Shown one piece after another: positions 45,099 through 53,551 of a DNA stretch of 64,000 nucleotides. The notes below the pieces were generated by a model. That model worked only from the letters and a program-made list of their open reading frames with translations. It was not told the origin of the DNA and made no database searches. The position numbers were made by a program, and so were the translations under genes. Source of the stretch: Psychrobacter arenosus (lineage in GTDB: Bacteria > Pseudomonadota > Gammaproteobacteria > Pseudomonadales > Moraxellaceae); the NCBI RefSeq assembly GCF_904848165.1, contig NZ_LR884459.1:744001-808000 (forward strand). The letters are read 5' to 3'. Position 1 is the stretch's first letter, and each line of letters starts with the position of its first letter.

Positions 45099-46937
45099 AT
45101 GAGCAAGCCAGTGGATCCCACCGATCTAGCCCGCCGCCCCCTACATAATTTAATCACTGATTCGCAACGAGACGATGCTAGCAAGCCTACTGTCAATCGT
45201 CGCCGTTTTATTCATGGCTTAGGGGCTAGTGCTGCAGCGCTCAGTCTCGCCGCCTGTGGTGGTGATGACAATCCGCTATGGCAAGGAGGCCCTGACTCAG
45301 GAGACGTTACCTTTACCCATGGGATTGCCAGTGGCGATCCGCTACAAGAGCGCGTCATGCTGTGGACCCGCGTCGTGCCAGCCAGCCGTCAGGCCTCGGT
45401 AAAAGTGATGTGGCGTGTCGCTACCGATGCCAATATGAGCACTATCGTCAACCAAGGGGAAGCGACCACCAGTGCCGCTAATGACCATACGCTCAAGGTC
45501 GATGTCGATAAGCTCTCACCCAACACCGTCTACTATTATCAGTTTGAGTCCGCAGGCGTGAAAAGCCGGATAGGGAGAACCAAAACCCTACCTACTGGCG
45601 ATGTCTCTAAGGTGAAACTGGCGGTCTTTAGCTGTGCCAACTATCCAGCAGGCTACTTCCACGCTTATGCCGATGCCGCCAAACGCCAAGACATCGACGT
45701 CTATGTCCATCTTGGCGACTATATCTATGAGTATGGCCGTACCGTGTTGGTCACTACCGATATCGGCCTGTCTGAAGAAACGGCTTATGCCTCTGCCAAT
45801 GCGAAAGCGCTAGGCCGTGAAGTCGAACCCGCTACTGAAATCACCACTATCAGCAACTATCGCCGCCGCTATAATCAGTATCGTAGCGACCCGAACCTGC
45901 AAGACTTACATGCCAACGCGCCTATGATCTCAGTGTGGGATGATCATGAGTTCTGCAACGATGCCTATAGAGATGGCGGTGAAAACCACCAACCTGATAA
46001 AGAAGGCAGTTGGGAAGACCGTAAACTTGCCGCTATGACCGCATATCACGAGTGGCTGCCTACCCGTAACAGCGTCATTAATAACATCACCCGCAGCTTT
46101 GACTTTGGTAACCTGCTAAGCCTACATATGATGGACACTCGCATCATAGGTCGTGACCAACCGCTCGACTATGGCAACTATGTCGCGGCGGATGGCAGCT
46201 TTAAAGGACTAGCATTCTTTGGCGACCTGATAAAAAAAGACCGTGGCCTACTGGGTATCAACCAACAAAACTGGTTGGCGACCCAACTGCAAAAGTCTAC
46301 AGCCACCTGGCAAGTCTTAGGTCAGCAAATCCTGATGGGTAAAATGTGGATCCCCTCACCCCTGCTCCTTAACTTTAATGACCCGAATTCTGGCGTCCCT
46401 GTGCCTACCTATTTCGAGATAGTTGCCAAGCAACAAGCCGCGCCTGAATCATTAACCGATACCGAAAAATATATCTTAGAGCAGCCGGCTATCCCGTATA
46501 ACTTAGATGCTTGGGATGGCTATAGCGCTGCCCGTGATAATCTATTAAGTCTCGCCAAGACCAATAACGCTAACTTGGTGGTACTGGCTGGTGATACCCA
46601 TAATGCTTGGGCAAATGATTTGCAAGACAGTAAGGGTGATGCCGTGGGCGTTGAGTTTGCGACCAGTTCGGTGAGCTCGCCAGGCTTTGAAGAGTATCTG
46701 TCTGATATTCCCCCTGCGCAATTTGCCGCCGCGCTACCAGGACTCGTGCAAGGTGGTACGCTTAAATATGCCAATACTAATGAGCGCGGCTATATGCTGA
46801 TCACGCTGACCCCGAGCGAGTGTCAGTCTGAGTGGGTCTTCGTCAGTGATATCCTCAAGCCGACTTACTCTGCCCAAGTGGGCAAAACGCTGCGGGTGAA
46901 GGTGGGTGAGAATAAGATTACTGAGGTTGGTATATAA
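45099..46937 (+). CDS. phoD: Alkaline phosphatase D family protein, Tat-exported
   Basis: PhoD is a calcium/iron phosphodiesterase-phosphomonoesterase acting outside the cytoplasm. The N-terminus holds a twin-arginine motif NRRRFIHG at about 33-40. A hydrophobic stretch then ends LSLAAC, so it may be a Tat-exported lipoprotein. An N-terminal Ig-like part (FTHGIASGDPLQERVMLWTRV) precedes the catalytic domain. That domain has FSCANYPAGYFHAYA, HLGDYIYEYG, VWDDHEFCNDAY and LAGDTHNAWAND with the metal-binding Asp, His and Asn residues. At 612 residues it is in the family range. AGGA lies eight bases before the ATG. No phosphate genes are adjacent. Confidence 0.94.
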   Translation: MSKPVDPTDLARRPLHNLITDSQRDDASKPTVNRRRFIHGLGASAAALSLAACGGDDNPLWQGGPDSGDVTFTHGIASGDPLQERVMLWTRVVPASRQASVKVMWRVATDANMSTIVNQGEATTSAANDHTLKVDVDKLSPNTVYYYQFESAGVKSRIGRTKTLPTGDVSKVKLAVFSCANYPAGYFHAYADAAKRQDIDVYVHLGDYIYEYGRTVLVTTDIGLSEETAYASANAKALGREVEPATEITTISNYRRRYNQYRSDPNLQDLHANAPMISVWDDHEFCNDAYRDGGENHQPDKEGSWEDRKLAAMTAYHEWLPTRNSVINNITRSFDFGNLLSLHMMDTRIIGRDQPLDYGNYVAADGSFKGLAFFGDLIKKDRGLLGINQQNWLATQLQKSTATWQVLGQQILMGKMWIPSPLLLNFNDPNSGVPVPTYFEIVAKQQAAPESLTDTEKYILEQPAIPYNLDAWDGYSAARDNLLSLAKTNNANLVVLAGDTHNAWANDLQDSKGDAVGVEFATSSVSSPGFEEYLSDIPPAQFAAALPGLVQGGTLKYANTNERGYMLITLTPSECQSEWVFVSDILKPTYSAQVGKTLRVKVGENKITEVGI

Positions 46938-47064
46938 GTCAGTGAGCAACTAATTTAGCTGTACTTACGATCTTGTAATTCGCTAAATTGGGGGCTTAGC
47001 GCTGATGCTAAGCTTGATGACCTAATTAATTTGCATTTTATGCCAATTGATAGTGCAAAAACCC

Positions 47065-47092
47065 TTGACGGGCATCAATAAGTTGCTATAAT
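47065..47092 (+). promoter_or_regulatory. Sigma-70 promoter of tRNA-Leu
   Basis: TTGACG and TATAAT hexamers separated by 16 bases end 40 bases before the tRNA. A GC-rich stretch follows the -10 as in stringently controlled promoters. Confidence 0.75.
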
Positions 47093-47132
47093 ACGCACCC
47101 TACATAGCACGATATTGCTGCTAACCCTACAT

Positions 47133-47217
47133 GCCGGTGTGGTGGAATGGTAGACACGACGGATTCAAAATCCGTTGCCTATAAAGCGTGTCGGTTCAAG
47201 TCCGACCACCGGTACCA
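47133..47217 (+). tRNA. tRNA-Leu (anticodon CAA)
   Basis: The 85-base gene folds into a cloverleaf. Acceptor GCCGGTG pairs with CACCGGT with a G-T first pair, the anticodon loop TTCAAAA carries CAA, and a long variable arm marks the class II tRNA-Leu. The T-loop GGTTCAAGTCC is present, and CCA is encoded at the 3' end. Confidence 0.96.
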
Positions 47218-47223
47218 TATACG

Positions 47224-47257
47224 AAACCCCTAAAGCTCATTGCTTTTAGGGGTTTTT
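47224..47257 (+). terminator. Terminator after tRNA-Leu
   Basis: AACCCCTAAA/TTTTAGGGGTT stem followed by TTTTTT. Confidence 0.85.
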
Positions 47258-47308
47258 TATTGCCTGGGGTTTAGTGAAAAACCCTGTAAAAACTTTATCA
47301 AAAGAACC

Positions 47309-47335
47309 TACCTTCTTACTAAGAAGGTTTTTTTA
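47309..47335 (+). terminator. Second, orphan terminator downstream of tRNA-Leu
   Basis: The stem CCTTCTT/AAGAAGG with a three-base loop is followed by seven T. No gene precedes it after the tRNA terminator, so it may be the remnant of a lost gene. From here to 47486 nothing else is visible. Confidence 0.7.
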
Positions 47336-47486
47336 TATCTAAAAATCGTTATAACGTCCAAATTAGGCCTAAAAATACAACCAGTTCAAAAGCTTATTGC
47401 AACATCCGCTGTTCACCGCTATCCTTCTTCTATCTCCCAACCAAAATCAACTAATCTCTTTAACTCTATTATTTTGTTAGGTAAAA

Positions 47487-47885
47487 ATGAAAACTATCGA
47501 AGTTGTTGCTGCTATCGTTGTCCATGATGGAAAAGTGCTGTGCGTCCAGCGTGGTGAAAGTAAACTAGACTATATTTCTAAAAAATTTGAGTTCCCAGGA
47601 GGTAAGTTAGAGGCTAATGAAACGCTAGAGCAAGCCTTAACTCGAGAAATGGCAGAAGAGCTTAAGATGTTTGTCACTGTTGAGCGTCTTTTTTTAACGG
47701 TTGAGCACAGCTATCCTGATTTTAACCTCGTTATGCATAGCTTTATATGCCAAACCAATAGCCGACAATTAACGCTAACTGAGCACCTACAGGCTTTATG
47801 GTTAGGGATAGACGAACTTGATATTTTGGATTGGGCCGCTGCGGATATTCCTATCGTTGAGCAGTTAAAAGAGTGTGCACTATGA
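47487..47885 (+). CDS. Nudix (deoxy)nucleoside triphosphate pyrophosphohydrolase (MutT-like)
   Basis: The 132-residue product contains a complete Nudix box, G-K-L-E-A-N-E then REMAEEL (about residues 39-59), within the sequence FEFPGGKLEANETLEQAL. It would hydrolyse a nucleotide diphosphate linkage, for example of modified dNTPs. The last bases ATGA overlap the start of the helicase gene, so the two are translated together. It and the helicase are more AT-rich than their neighbours and lie just after a tRNA-Leu gene, which hints at acquisition by transfer. MutT-type housekeeping cleaning is an alternative, but the coupling argues for a joint function. Confidence 0.9.
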   Translation: MKTIEVVAAIVVHDGKVLCVQRGESKLDYISKKFEFPGGKLEANETLEQALTREMAEELKMFVTVERLFLTVEHSYPDFNLVMHSFICQTNSRQLTLTEHLQALWLGIDELDILDWAAADIPIVEQLKECAL

Positions 47886-50794
47886 ACGTGGACTTTGCCG
47901 ATTTAGAAAGCGCGCTTATCTCTGGTTTTATCGATCATTCTAAAGTATCAAAGCATACCTTTAAGCCAGAAATATTAGTCAATGACGGTCATGGCAAAAA
48001 GGTCTTAACCTCTGTTACGCGACACTTAAATGACTGTGACGACTTCTGGTTTTCGGTAGCCTTTGTGACTACCAGTGGAACAGCTTGTTTAAAGCAACAA
48101 CTCATTGATCTTGAGAACAAACAAGTTCCTGGGCGTATTCTAGTTTCCCAATATCTCAACTTCACTCAGCCACAAGCGTTGCGTGAGTTACTCAAGTTTA
48201 AGAACTTAGACCTGCGTATTGCTCCAATAAAATCCAATTTTCATGCGAAAGGTTATTTGTTTAATACAGCGAGCCTGCAGCATTTAATTATTGGTAGTAG
48301 CAATCTGACCTCCGCTGCCCTCACCTCTAATACTGAATGGAATCTAAAAGTATCTTCTAGTGCCTTTGGCGCGCTCTCGCAACAAGCTAATCAACAATTT
48401 GCGCAAGAGTTTGATGCTGCAGAACCCGTCACGCCAGCATTCATCGAAGATTATGAGGTGCGCTATCAGAAAGCTAGAGTCTTTAGGAAAGCATTGCTGC
48501 AAGAAGATTCACAGGCCAATGACACAGAAATTGAGCCTAATAAAATGCAGCAAGAAGCCTTAGAAAATCTGCAGAAATTACGCGCAGAGGGCAAAAATAA
48601 AGCCTTACTTATCTCAGCGACGGGAACAGGAAAAACCTATCTTTCTGCCTTTGATGCGTTAAGCCAGAAGCCTAAACGCTTACTTTATATTGTGCATCGG
48701 GCTAATATTGCTAAAAAAGCCTTAAAGACTTTCCGCACTATTTTTAATAATGATAAAACTTTTGGCCTCTATAGTGGGCCAGACACTGACTCGACCAGCG
48801 ACTATATATTCTCTACCGTCCAAACGCTGTCGCGAGATGCGCACTTGGCTAATTTTGCTGCTGATGACTTCGATTATATTATTATTGATGAGACCCATAG
48901 AGCTAGCGCTGCTTCGTATCAAAAAATACTGAACCACTTTAACCCTAAATTTCTTCTAGGCATGACTGCCACGCCAGAGCGTACGGATGCTGCGGATGTG
49001 TTTGAGATATTTGACCACAATATTGCTTATGAGATTCGCCTACAAAAAGCTTTAGAGATGGATATCTTGGCGCCATTTCATTATTACGGTATCAGCGACT
49101 TAACTATTAATGGGGAAACGGTAGAAGACACTACTTCATTAAATCTGCTGATTCGAGAAGAGCGCATAAAGCATATTTTGCATAATATTGAGCGCTATAG
49201 CTGTGATAACGGCGAGGTTCGTGGGCTGGTATTCTGCTCACATATTGAAGAATGCGAAGCGCTGGCTAGTGCTTTTAATAAGCATGGCTTGCGTTCCATT
49301 GCCCTTACTGGCAAACATTCAGAACAACAACGCGATGACGCTATAGCGCAGTTAGAATCTAATGACCCAGCGATTAAATTAGATTATATTTTTACTGTGG
49401 GCATTTTTAACGAAGGGATTGATATCCCCTGTGTCAATCAAGTGGTTATGTTGCGCCCTACCGAATCGGCGATCATTTTTGTGCAGCAATTAGGCCGTGG
49501 TCTTAGAAAGGCTGAGGGAAAAGATTACCTTACCGTCATCGACTTTATTGGCAATTATAAAAATAACTTTATGGTACCTATCGCCTTGTACGGTGACGAA
49601 TCTTATAACAAAGACCGCTTAAGACGTTTACTTTCTGGTGAGAGCAATACCATTCCTGGTACTTCGACTGTGAATTTCGACAGGATTGCCAAAGAGAGAA
49701 TTTTCAAAGCTATTAATGATGCTAACTTGCAAACTAAGCGAGACTTGGATAAAGACTATAACTTACTAAAATACAAGCTGGGTTATGCACCCCTGATGAT
49801 GGATTTCATTCGCTACGGTGATCGAGACCCCTTCTCTTATGTTGAATACGCCAACTCGTTTTATCACTTTGCTAAGCAACATGAAAAAGACACTATTGCC
49901 GATTTATCCGACGATGAACTTAAGCTAATCGCAACCTTTTCAAAAGAGATTAATAACTGTAAACGCGTTGAGGAAAGCTTAGTACTAGATACATTACTTA
50001 CCCATCAAACTCTAACTGTTAATGAGCTAAACTCTATTACTCAAGATAAGTATGGCTATGAGATAACGCCTGAAACGTTATTCTCAGTCGTCAATAACCT
50101 TAATTTGCGCTTTATCACTAAAAAGCATGAGAAAACTTTAAAGCCTTTAGGTGAAATTTATGGTTTTAATGTGATGCAATTGCATGACGACACCTTTAGT
50201 TGGCATCCTGATTTCTCGAAGTATTTAGCCAATAAAACTTTCGTTAAGTTTTTAGCGGACAGTACTCATTATGCTATTCATCAATACGATCAAGCGTTTA
50301 AAAAGGCTGATTTTATTGACGGCTTCCAGCTTTACCGTAAATACTCACGTAAAGATGTTTTTAGAATTCTCAATTGGTCGAGCAACCCCGTCGCGCAAAA
50401 CGTTGGTGGTTATATAGTCAGTAAAAATAGTACCAACTGCCCTATCTTTGTGAATTATCATAAGTCTGAGAATATTACCGACACCACCAAGTATGAAGAT
50501 GAGTTTGTTAATGAGTCTTTATTTAATTGGATGTTTAAGTCAAACCGTACGCTAAATAGCCCTGAAGTGAAGCTTTTTCAAGCCTACCCCGATAACTTAC
50601 GCATTCCTTTATTTATCAAAAAAGACAATGATGAAGGCAAAGACTTTTATTATATGGGCGATGTGTCACCAAGGCCTGATAGTTTCGAGCTAACCTCTAT
50701 CTCCGGGCTTTCTACGGTTAAAGTACAGCTCAATATGCACTCAGAGGTACGTAGCGATATTTATAACTATCTGCTTCAAGATAGCGATTCATAG
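47882..50794 (+). CDS. PLD-nuclease/SF2-helicase protein, likely DUF3427 C-terminus
   Basis: The 970-residue protein begins with an HKD-type phospholipase-D nuclease domain (NFHAKGYLFN at 119-128 and IGSSNLTSAAL at 137-147). A superfamily 2 helicase follows: Walker A SATGTGKT at 245-252, DETH at 336-339, GMTATPERT and the arginine motif QQLGRGLRK. The last 400 or so residues are probably the DUF3427 region, ending YYMGDVSPRPDSFE.... PLD-helicase-DUF3427 proteins are frequent in defence islands and are thought to act on foreign DNA. The ATG at 47882 overlaps the Nudix stop. No methyltransferase or specificity subunit is nearby, so this is not a classic restriction system. Domain order is seen; the DUF3427 label and defence role are inference. 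Confidence 0.88.
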   Translation: MNVDFADLESALISGFIDHSKVSKHTFKPEILVNDGHGKKVLTSVTRHLNDCDDFWFSVAFVTTSGTACLKQQLIDLENKQVPGRILVSQYLNFTQPQALRELLKFKNLDLRIAPIKSNFHAKGYLFNTASLQHLIIGSSNLTSAALTSNTEWNLKVSSSAFGALSQQANQQFAQEFDAAEPVTPAFIEDYEVRYQKARVFRKALLQEDSQANDTEIEPNKMQQEALENLQKLRAEGKNKALLISATGTGKTYLSAFDALSQKPKRLLYIVHRANIAKKALKTFRTIFNNDKTFGLYSGPDTDSTSDYIFSTVQTLSRDAHLANFAADDFDYIIIDETHRASAASYQKILNHFNPKFLLGMTATPERTDAADVFEIFDHNIAYEIRLQKALEMDILAPFHYYGISDLTINGETVEDTTSLNLLIREERIKHILHNIERYSCDNGEVRGLVFCSHIEECEALASAFNKHGLRSIALTGKHSEQQRDDAIAQLESNDPAIKLDYIFTVGIFNEGIDIPCVNQVVMLRPTESAIIFVQQLGRGLRKAEGKDYLTVIDFIGNYKNNFMVPIALYGDESYNKDRLRRLLSGESNTIPGTSTVNFDRIAKERIFKAINDANLQTKRDLDKDYNLLKYKLGYAPLMMDFIRYGDRDPFSYVEYANSFYHFAKQHEKDTIADLSDDELKLIATFSKEINNCKRVEESLVLDTLLTHQTLTVNELNSITQDKYGYEITPETLFSVVNNLNLRFITKKHEKTLKPLGEIYGFNVMQLHDDTFSWHPDFSKYLANKTFVKFLADSTHYAIHQYDQAFKKADFIDGFQLYRKYSRKDVFRILNWSSNPVAQNVGGYIVSKNSTNCPIFVNYHKSENITDTTKYEDEFVNESLFNWMFKSNRTLNSPEVKLFQAYPDNLRIPLFIKKDNDEGKDFYYMGDVSPRPDSFELTSISGLSTVKVQLNMHSEVRSDIYNYLLQDSDS

Positions 50795-51206
50795 ATACCC
50801 TAACCCATTCTTATAAAACCAGTAGTACTCTGGCGACACCAGCTGTCGCCAAAGACCCTAACCTCCCTAGACAGTCATCATCACCCCTGCTACTATAAAA
50901 GCCCATCGTGAGTTTACCGCTACTACCAGCACGATGAAAAACAATAACTGGTAAAACGTACTACTCTAGGCATCCCTACCCTGACTCTCTCTAGTCAGAG
51001 AATACAGTCTCCCTGCAGACGCTAATCCTCAATCGGATTAAAAATCATTTTACTATAAACAATAATATGCCAATTACTACGGTAATTGAGGGCTATGGCT
51101 TGTCGTTTGACCATGATATTGGACGAAACCACTGCTGATACATTCTTACTAGTTTTACTTGCCCCGCAGCTACGCTCCTATTTATAAATATCACAAGGAT
51201 TATAAA
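50795..51206. other. Intergenic region with a perfect palindrome
   Basis: There is no ORF with coding character between the helicase gene and the YqiA-like gene. CAATTAC-TACG-GTAATTG at 51071-51088 is a perfect palindrome with seven-base arms, 120 bases ahead of the next start codon, and may be an operator. AAGGA lies seven bases before ATG 51207. Confidence 0.5.
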
Positions 51207-51824
51207 ATGTTAGATGTATTGAATAACTCAGAGTCGATGGTATTGTTTTTTCATGACTTAGACTCGGACAATCGGACGGTCAATTTTACCGAGATTAAGC
51301 GTAAGCAGAAACTGTGCGAGACGGTAGATTATAGACAGGACTTTGCCAAAGTATTCGAGATTTATGACGCCTTGATTCAAGCGAATATCAAAAAATATGA
51401 GGTTTTCGTATTAGCCGGAGAAGGTCTAGGCGGATGGTTTGCCAATCATTTTGCTCATAAATACAACCTACCCGCCCTATTAATAGAGCCGTGTATTTAT
51501 CCTAGGGAGTCGTTGAAAGAATCACTAGCAGACCGTACCTTTATACCCCAAGAGATGCGCTTGTCCTTCCCCACGAGTAATACTAACGATGTAGCGGTTA
51601 TCATTGTAGATAAGGACGACCCCGCTGTCGCTATAGCAAAGAGAACTTTGGTCAATCTGCCAGACTCGTGGGATATTGATTATATTCGCCATATTCCTCA
51701 GCGTATAGGGTTAGGCATTGATATAAATTACCACCTCAATATGCTGTGTGGCGATGCCATCCTCGACATTGATTTTGATCATGTGGATGAAGCGGCTTAT
51801 GCTCGTTATAAGGCGCAGTATTGA
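51207..51824 (+). CDS. UPF0227/YqiA-like alpha/beta-hydrolase fold protein lacking the nucleophile
   Basis: The 205-residue product resembles the YqiA esterase family. It has an early MVLFFHDLDSDN strand-loop in the place of LYLHGFNSS, and a nucleophile-elbow region LAGEGLGGWFANHFAHKYNL. PALLIEPCIYPRESL follows in the place of PAVVVNPAVRP. The expected GxSxGG is GEGLGG, so the catalytic Ser is replaced by Gly, and no clear terminal catalytic His is seen. It may be a non-catalytic relative. ATG 51207 is chosen for its AAGGA; a longer in-frame start at 51159 has none. It precedes dinB by 160 bases on the same strand. Assignment is by pattern only and moderate. Confidence 0.6.
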   Translation: MLDVLNNSESMVLFFHDLDSDNRTVNFTEIKRKQKLCETVDYRQDFAKVFEIYDALIQANIKKYEVFVLAGEGLGGWFANHFAHKYNLPALLIEPCIYPRESLKESLADRTFIPQEMRLSFPTSNTNDVAVIIVDKDDPAVAIAKRTLVNLPDSWDIDYIRHIPQRIGLGIDINYHLNMLCGDAILDIDFDHVDEAAYARYKAQY

Positions 51825-51986
51825 GACTAGGTAAGCTATTTCTAAAAGCTTTGTGGTGGAAATTAGTTTCGCTAAATACACAGTACCCCTTACAAAATCT
51901 AGCTTGTAAGGGGATTTCTATCACGGTAGATTGACCATTAAACCTGCTTTATCTTCCTCAATGACGACTTGCTTAATAATGACTTC

Positions 51987-53102
51987 ATGACTGCCACTTC
52001 TGCACCAACCCAACCTAATACGCTTGCTGATTTGCCCCAACGCAAAATCATCCATCTCGATATGGATGCTTTCTATGCCAGTGTCGAACAGCGCGACTTT
52101 CCAGAATTGCGCGGGAAGCCATTAGTTGTGGGTGGTGATCCTAGCGGGCGTGGAGTGGTAGCAGCGGCAAGCTATGAAATTCGTCAGTTTGGCGTGCGCT
52201 CAGCGATGTCTTGCTATGAGGCAAAAAAACGCTGCCCTGATGCGGTATTTGTGCGGCCTCGTTTTGATGTGTATCGTGAGGTCAGTCAGGATATCCGTCG
52301 GATTATGCATACTTTGACAGACTTGGTAGAGCCGCTATCGCTAGATGAGGCCTACTTGGATGTTACGGGGATTCAAGCGCATAAAGGCTCGGCGACGCTG
52401 ATGGCGAATTGGTTACGCGCACAGATTTATGAGCAGACGGGGTTGCGCGCATCAGCAGGGGTGTCCTTTAATAAAATGCTTGCTAAAATTGCCTCGGATA
52501 TCAATAAACCCAATGGCATTGCGGTCATTACTCCCGAGCAGGCGGATGCCTTTATTACTGCGTTACCGATTGAACGCTTTCATGGTATTGGCAAATCGAC
52601 GGCGCGTAGGATGCATGACATGGGTATCCGTAATGGTGCTGACCTAAAGGCTGCTCCGGTTGACTCTTTGGTCGATCAATTTGGTAAGCGCGGCCGCTTC
52701 TATTCTGAGATTGCTCATGGCCGCGATATGCGCCCGGTGAAGTCTGAGCGTGAGTACAAGTCAGTTGGCTCTGAAACTACCTTTCGCGATAATATTAGCG
52801 ATACTGCTATTTTACTTGAGCAAATCTTTGAGCAAAACGCCGATGCTTTCACACAAATGGGCAAAAAAGGCCAACAAGGTCAGACTATTACTCTAAAAAT
52901 TAAATACGCCGATTTTACCCAGATTACCCGCTCGCATACCTTACATACCCCCTTCCCCGATGCTGATTCGGCACATTATTGGTTAGAGAAATTGCTTGCC
53001 GATGTACCACGACACTTGCCTATTCGTTTGGTTGGCGTGACCTATTCCACTTTAAGCAATGCGGACGAGCCTGCCCCGCAGCCGGACTTATTCGACAATT
53101 AA
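51987..53102 (+). CDS. dinB: DNA polymerase IV
   Basis: Pol IV is the error-prone Y-family polymerase that bypasses damaged template bases. The 371-residue protein has IIHLDMDAFYASVEQRD, SAMSCYEAKKRCP and PLSLDEAYLDVT with the catalytic Asp/Glu residues. ASDINKPNG and a helix-hairpin-helix segment around FHGIGKSTARRM follow. It ends QPDLFDN, a beta-clamp binding motif of the QxxLF type. ATG 51987 and an in-frame TTG at 51969 are both possible; neither has a good ribosome-binding site. I see no clear LexA box, in keeping with Moraxellaceae lacking a standard LexA. Confidence 0.96.
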   Translation: MTATSAPTQPNTLADLPQRKIIHLDMDAFYASVEQRDFPELRGKPLVVGGDPSGRGVVAAASYEIRQFGVRSAMSCYEAKKRCPDAVFVRPRFDVYREVSQDIRRIMHTLTDLVEPLSLDEAYLDVTGIQAHKGSATLMANWLRAQIYEQTGLRASAGVSFNKMLAKIASDINKPNGIAVITPEQADAFITALPIERFHGIGKSTARRMHDMGIRNGADLKAAPVDSLVDQFGKRGRFYSEIAHGRDMRPVKSEREYKSVGSETTFRDNISDTAILLEQIFEQNADAFTQMGKKGQQGQTITLKIKYADFTQITRSHTLHTPFPDADSAHYWLEKLLADVPRHLPIRLVGVTYSTLSNADEPAPQPDLFDN

Positions 53103-53359
53103 TTCAATCAATTTTCTGACTAACTCTTTCACAAGCTAAAATACATTTAACGGTTTTAACGCTATTATAAAAAACGCCCCCTCTTTTTTTAACTACGTGA
53201 GCATAGCTCTTGTCTTGCGTCAGGGCAAAGCAGTGCTTTGCTATTTGCTGACTCAGGGCCAGGGAGGATTTCTTTTTAAACCACAACGTCAATTCCCGCC
53301 ACCGCCACATTCTGCTAAAATAGCGCCACTTCAAATACCCCCTTTTTCCATTCTCCTAT

Positions 53360-53532
53360 TAGGGCGTGTCCTCAATTGAATCATGAGACTAAAAGTGAGA
53401 TAGATTTTTGTCAGTCCATGGAAATTTTGCAGAGAATATAAGCATATTGTCTAGAAATTTTCGCAGAGTGGTAGAAATATAGCCAGTTTTAGTCCATTAC
53501 ACACTAGTGTTGTTAATTGAGGACACGCCCTA
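53360..53532. mobile_element. MITE-like element with 18-base perfect terminal inverted repeats
   Basis: TAGGGCGTGTCCTCAATT at 53360-53377 and its exact reverse complement at 53515-53532 bound 173 bases with no coding capacity. The TA at each end is probably the duplicated target, leaving 16-base inverted repeats GGGCGTGTCC.... A TA target and GGGCGTGTCC-like ends would suit an IS5 (IS427 group) or IS630 relative supplying transposase in trans. The right end lies 20 bases before the queA start codon. The spacer 53103-53359 shows nothing else. Confidence 0.8.
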
Positions 53533-53551
53533 GCATGCCTATTGAGTTCTT

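Noticed and set aside
47193..47217. Attachment site formed by the 3' end of tRNA-Leu
   Set aside because: No direct repeat of the tRNA 3' end is seen downstream to 52 kb and no integrase gene is present.
47240..47527. Plus-strand ORF of 95 residues between tRNA-Leu and the Nudix gene
   Set aside because: It contains a terminator hairpin, overlaps the Nudix start in another frame and has no protein-like composition.
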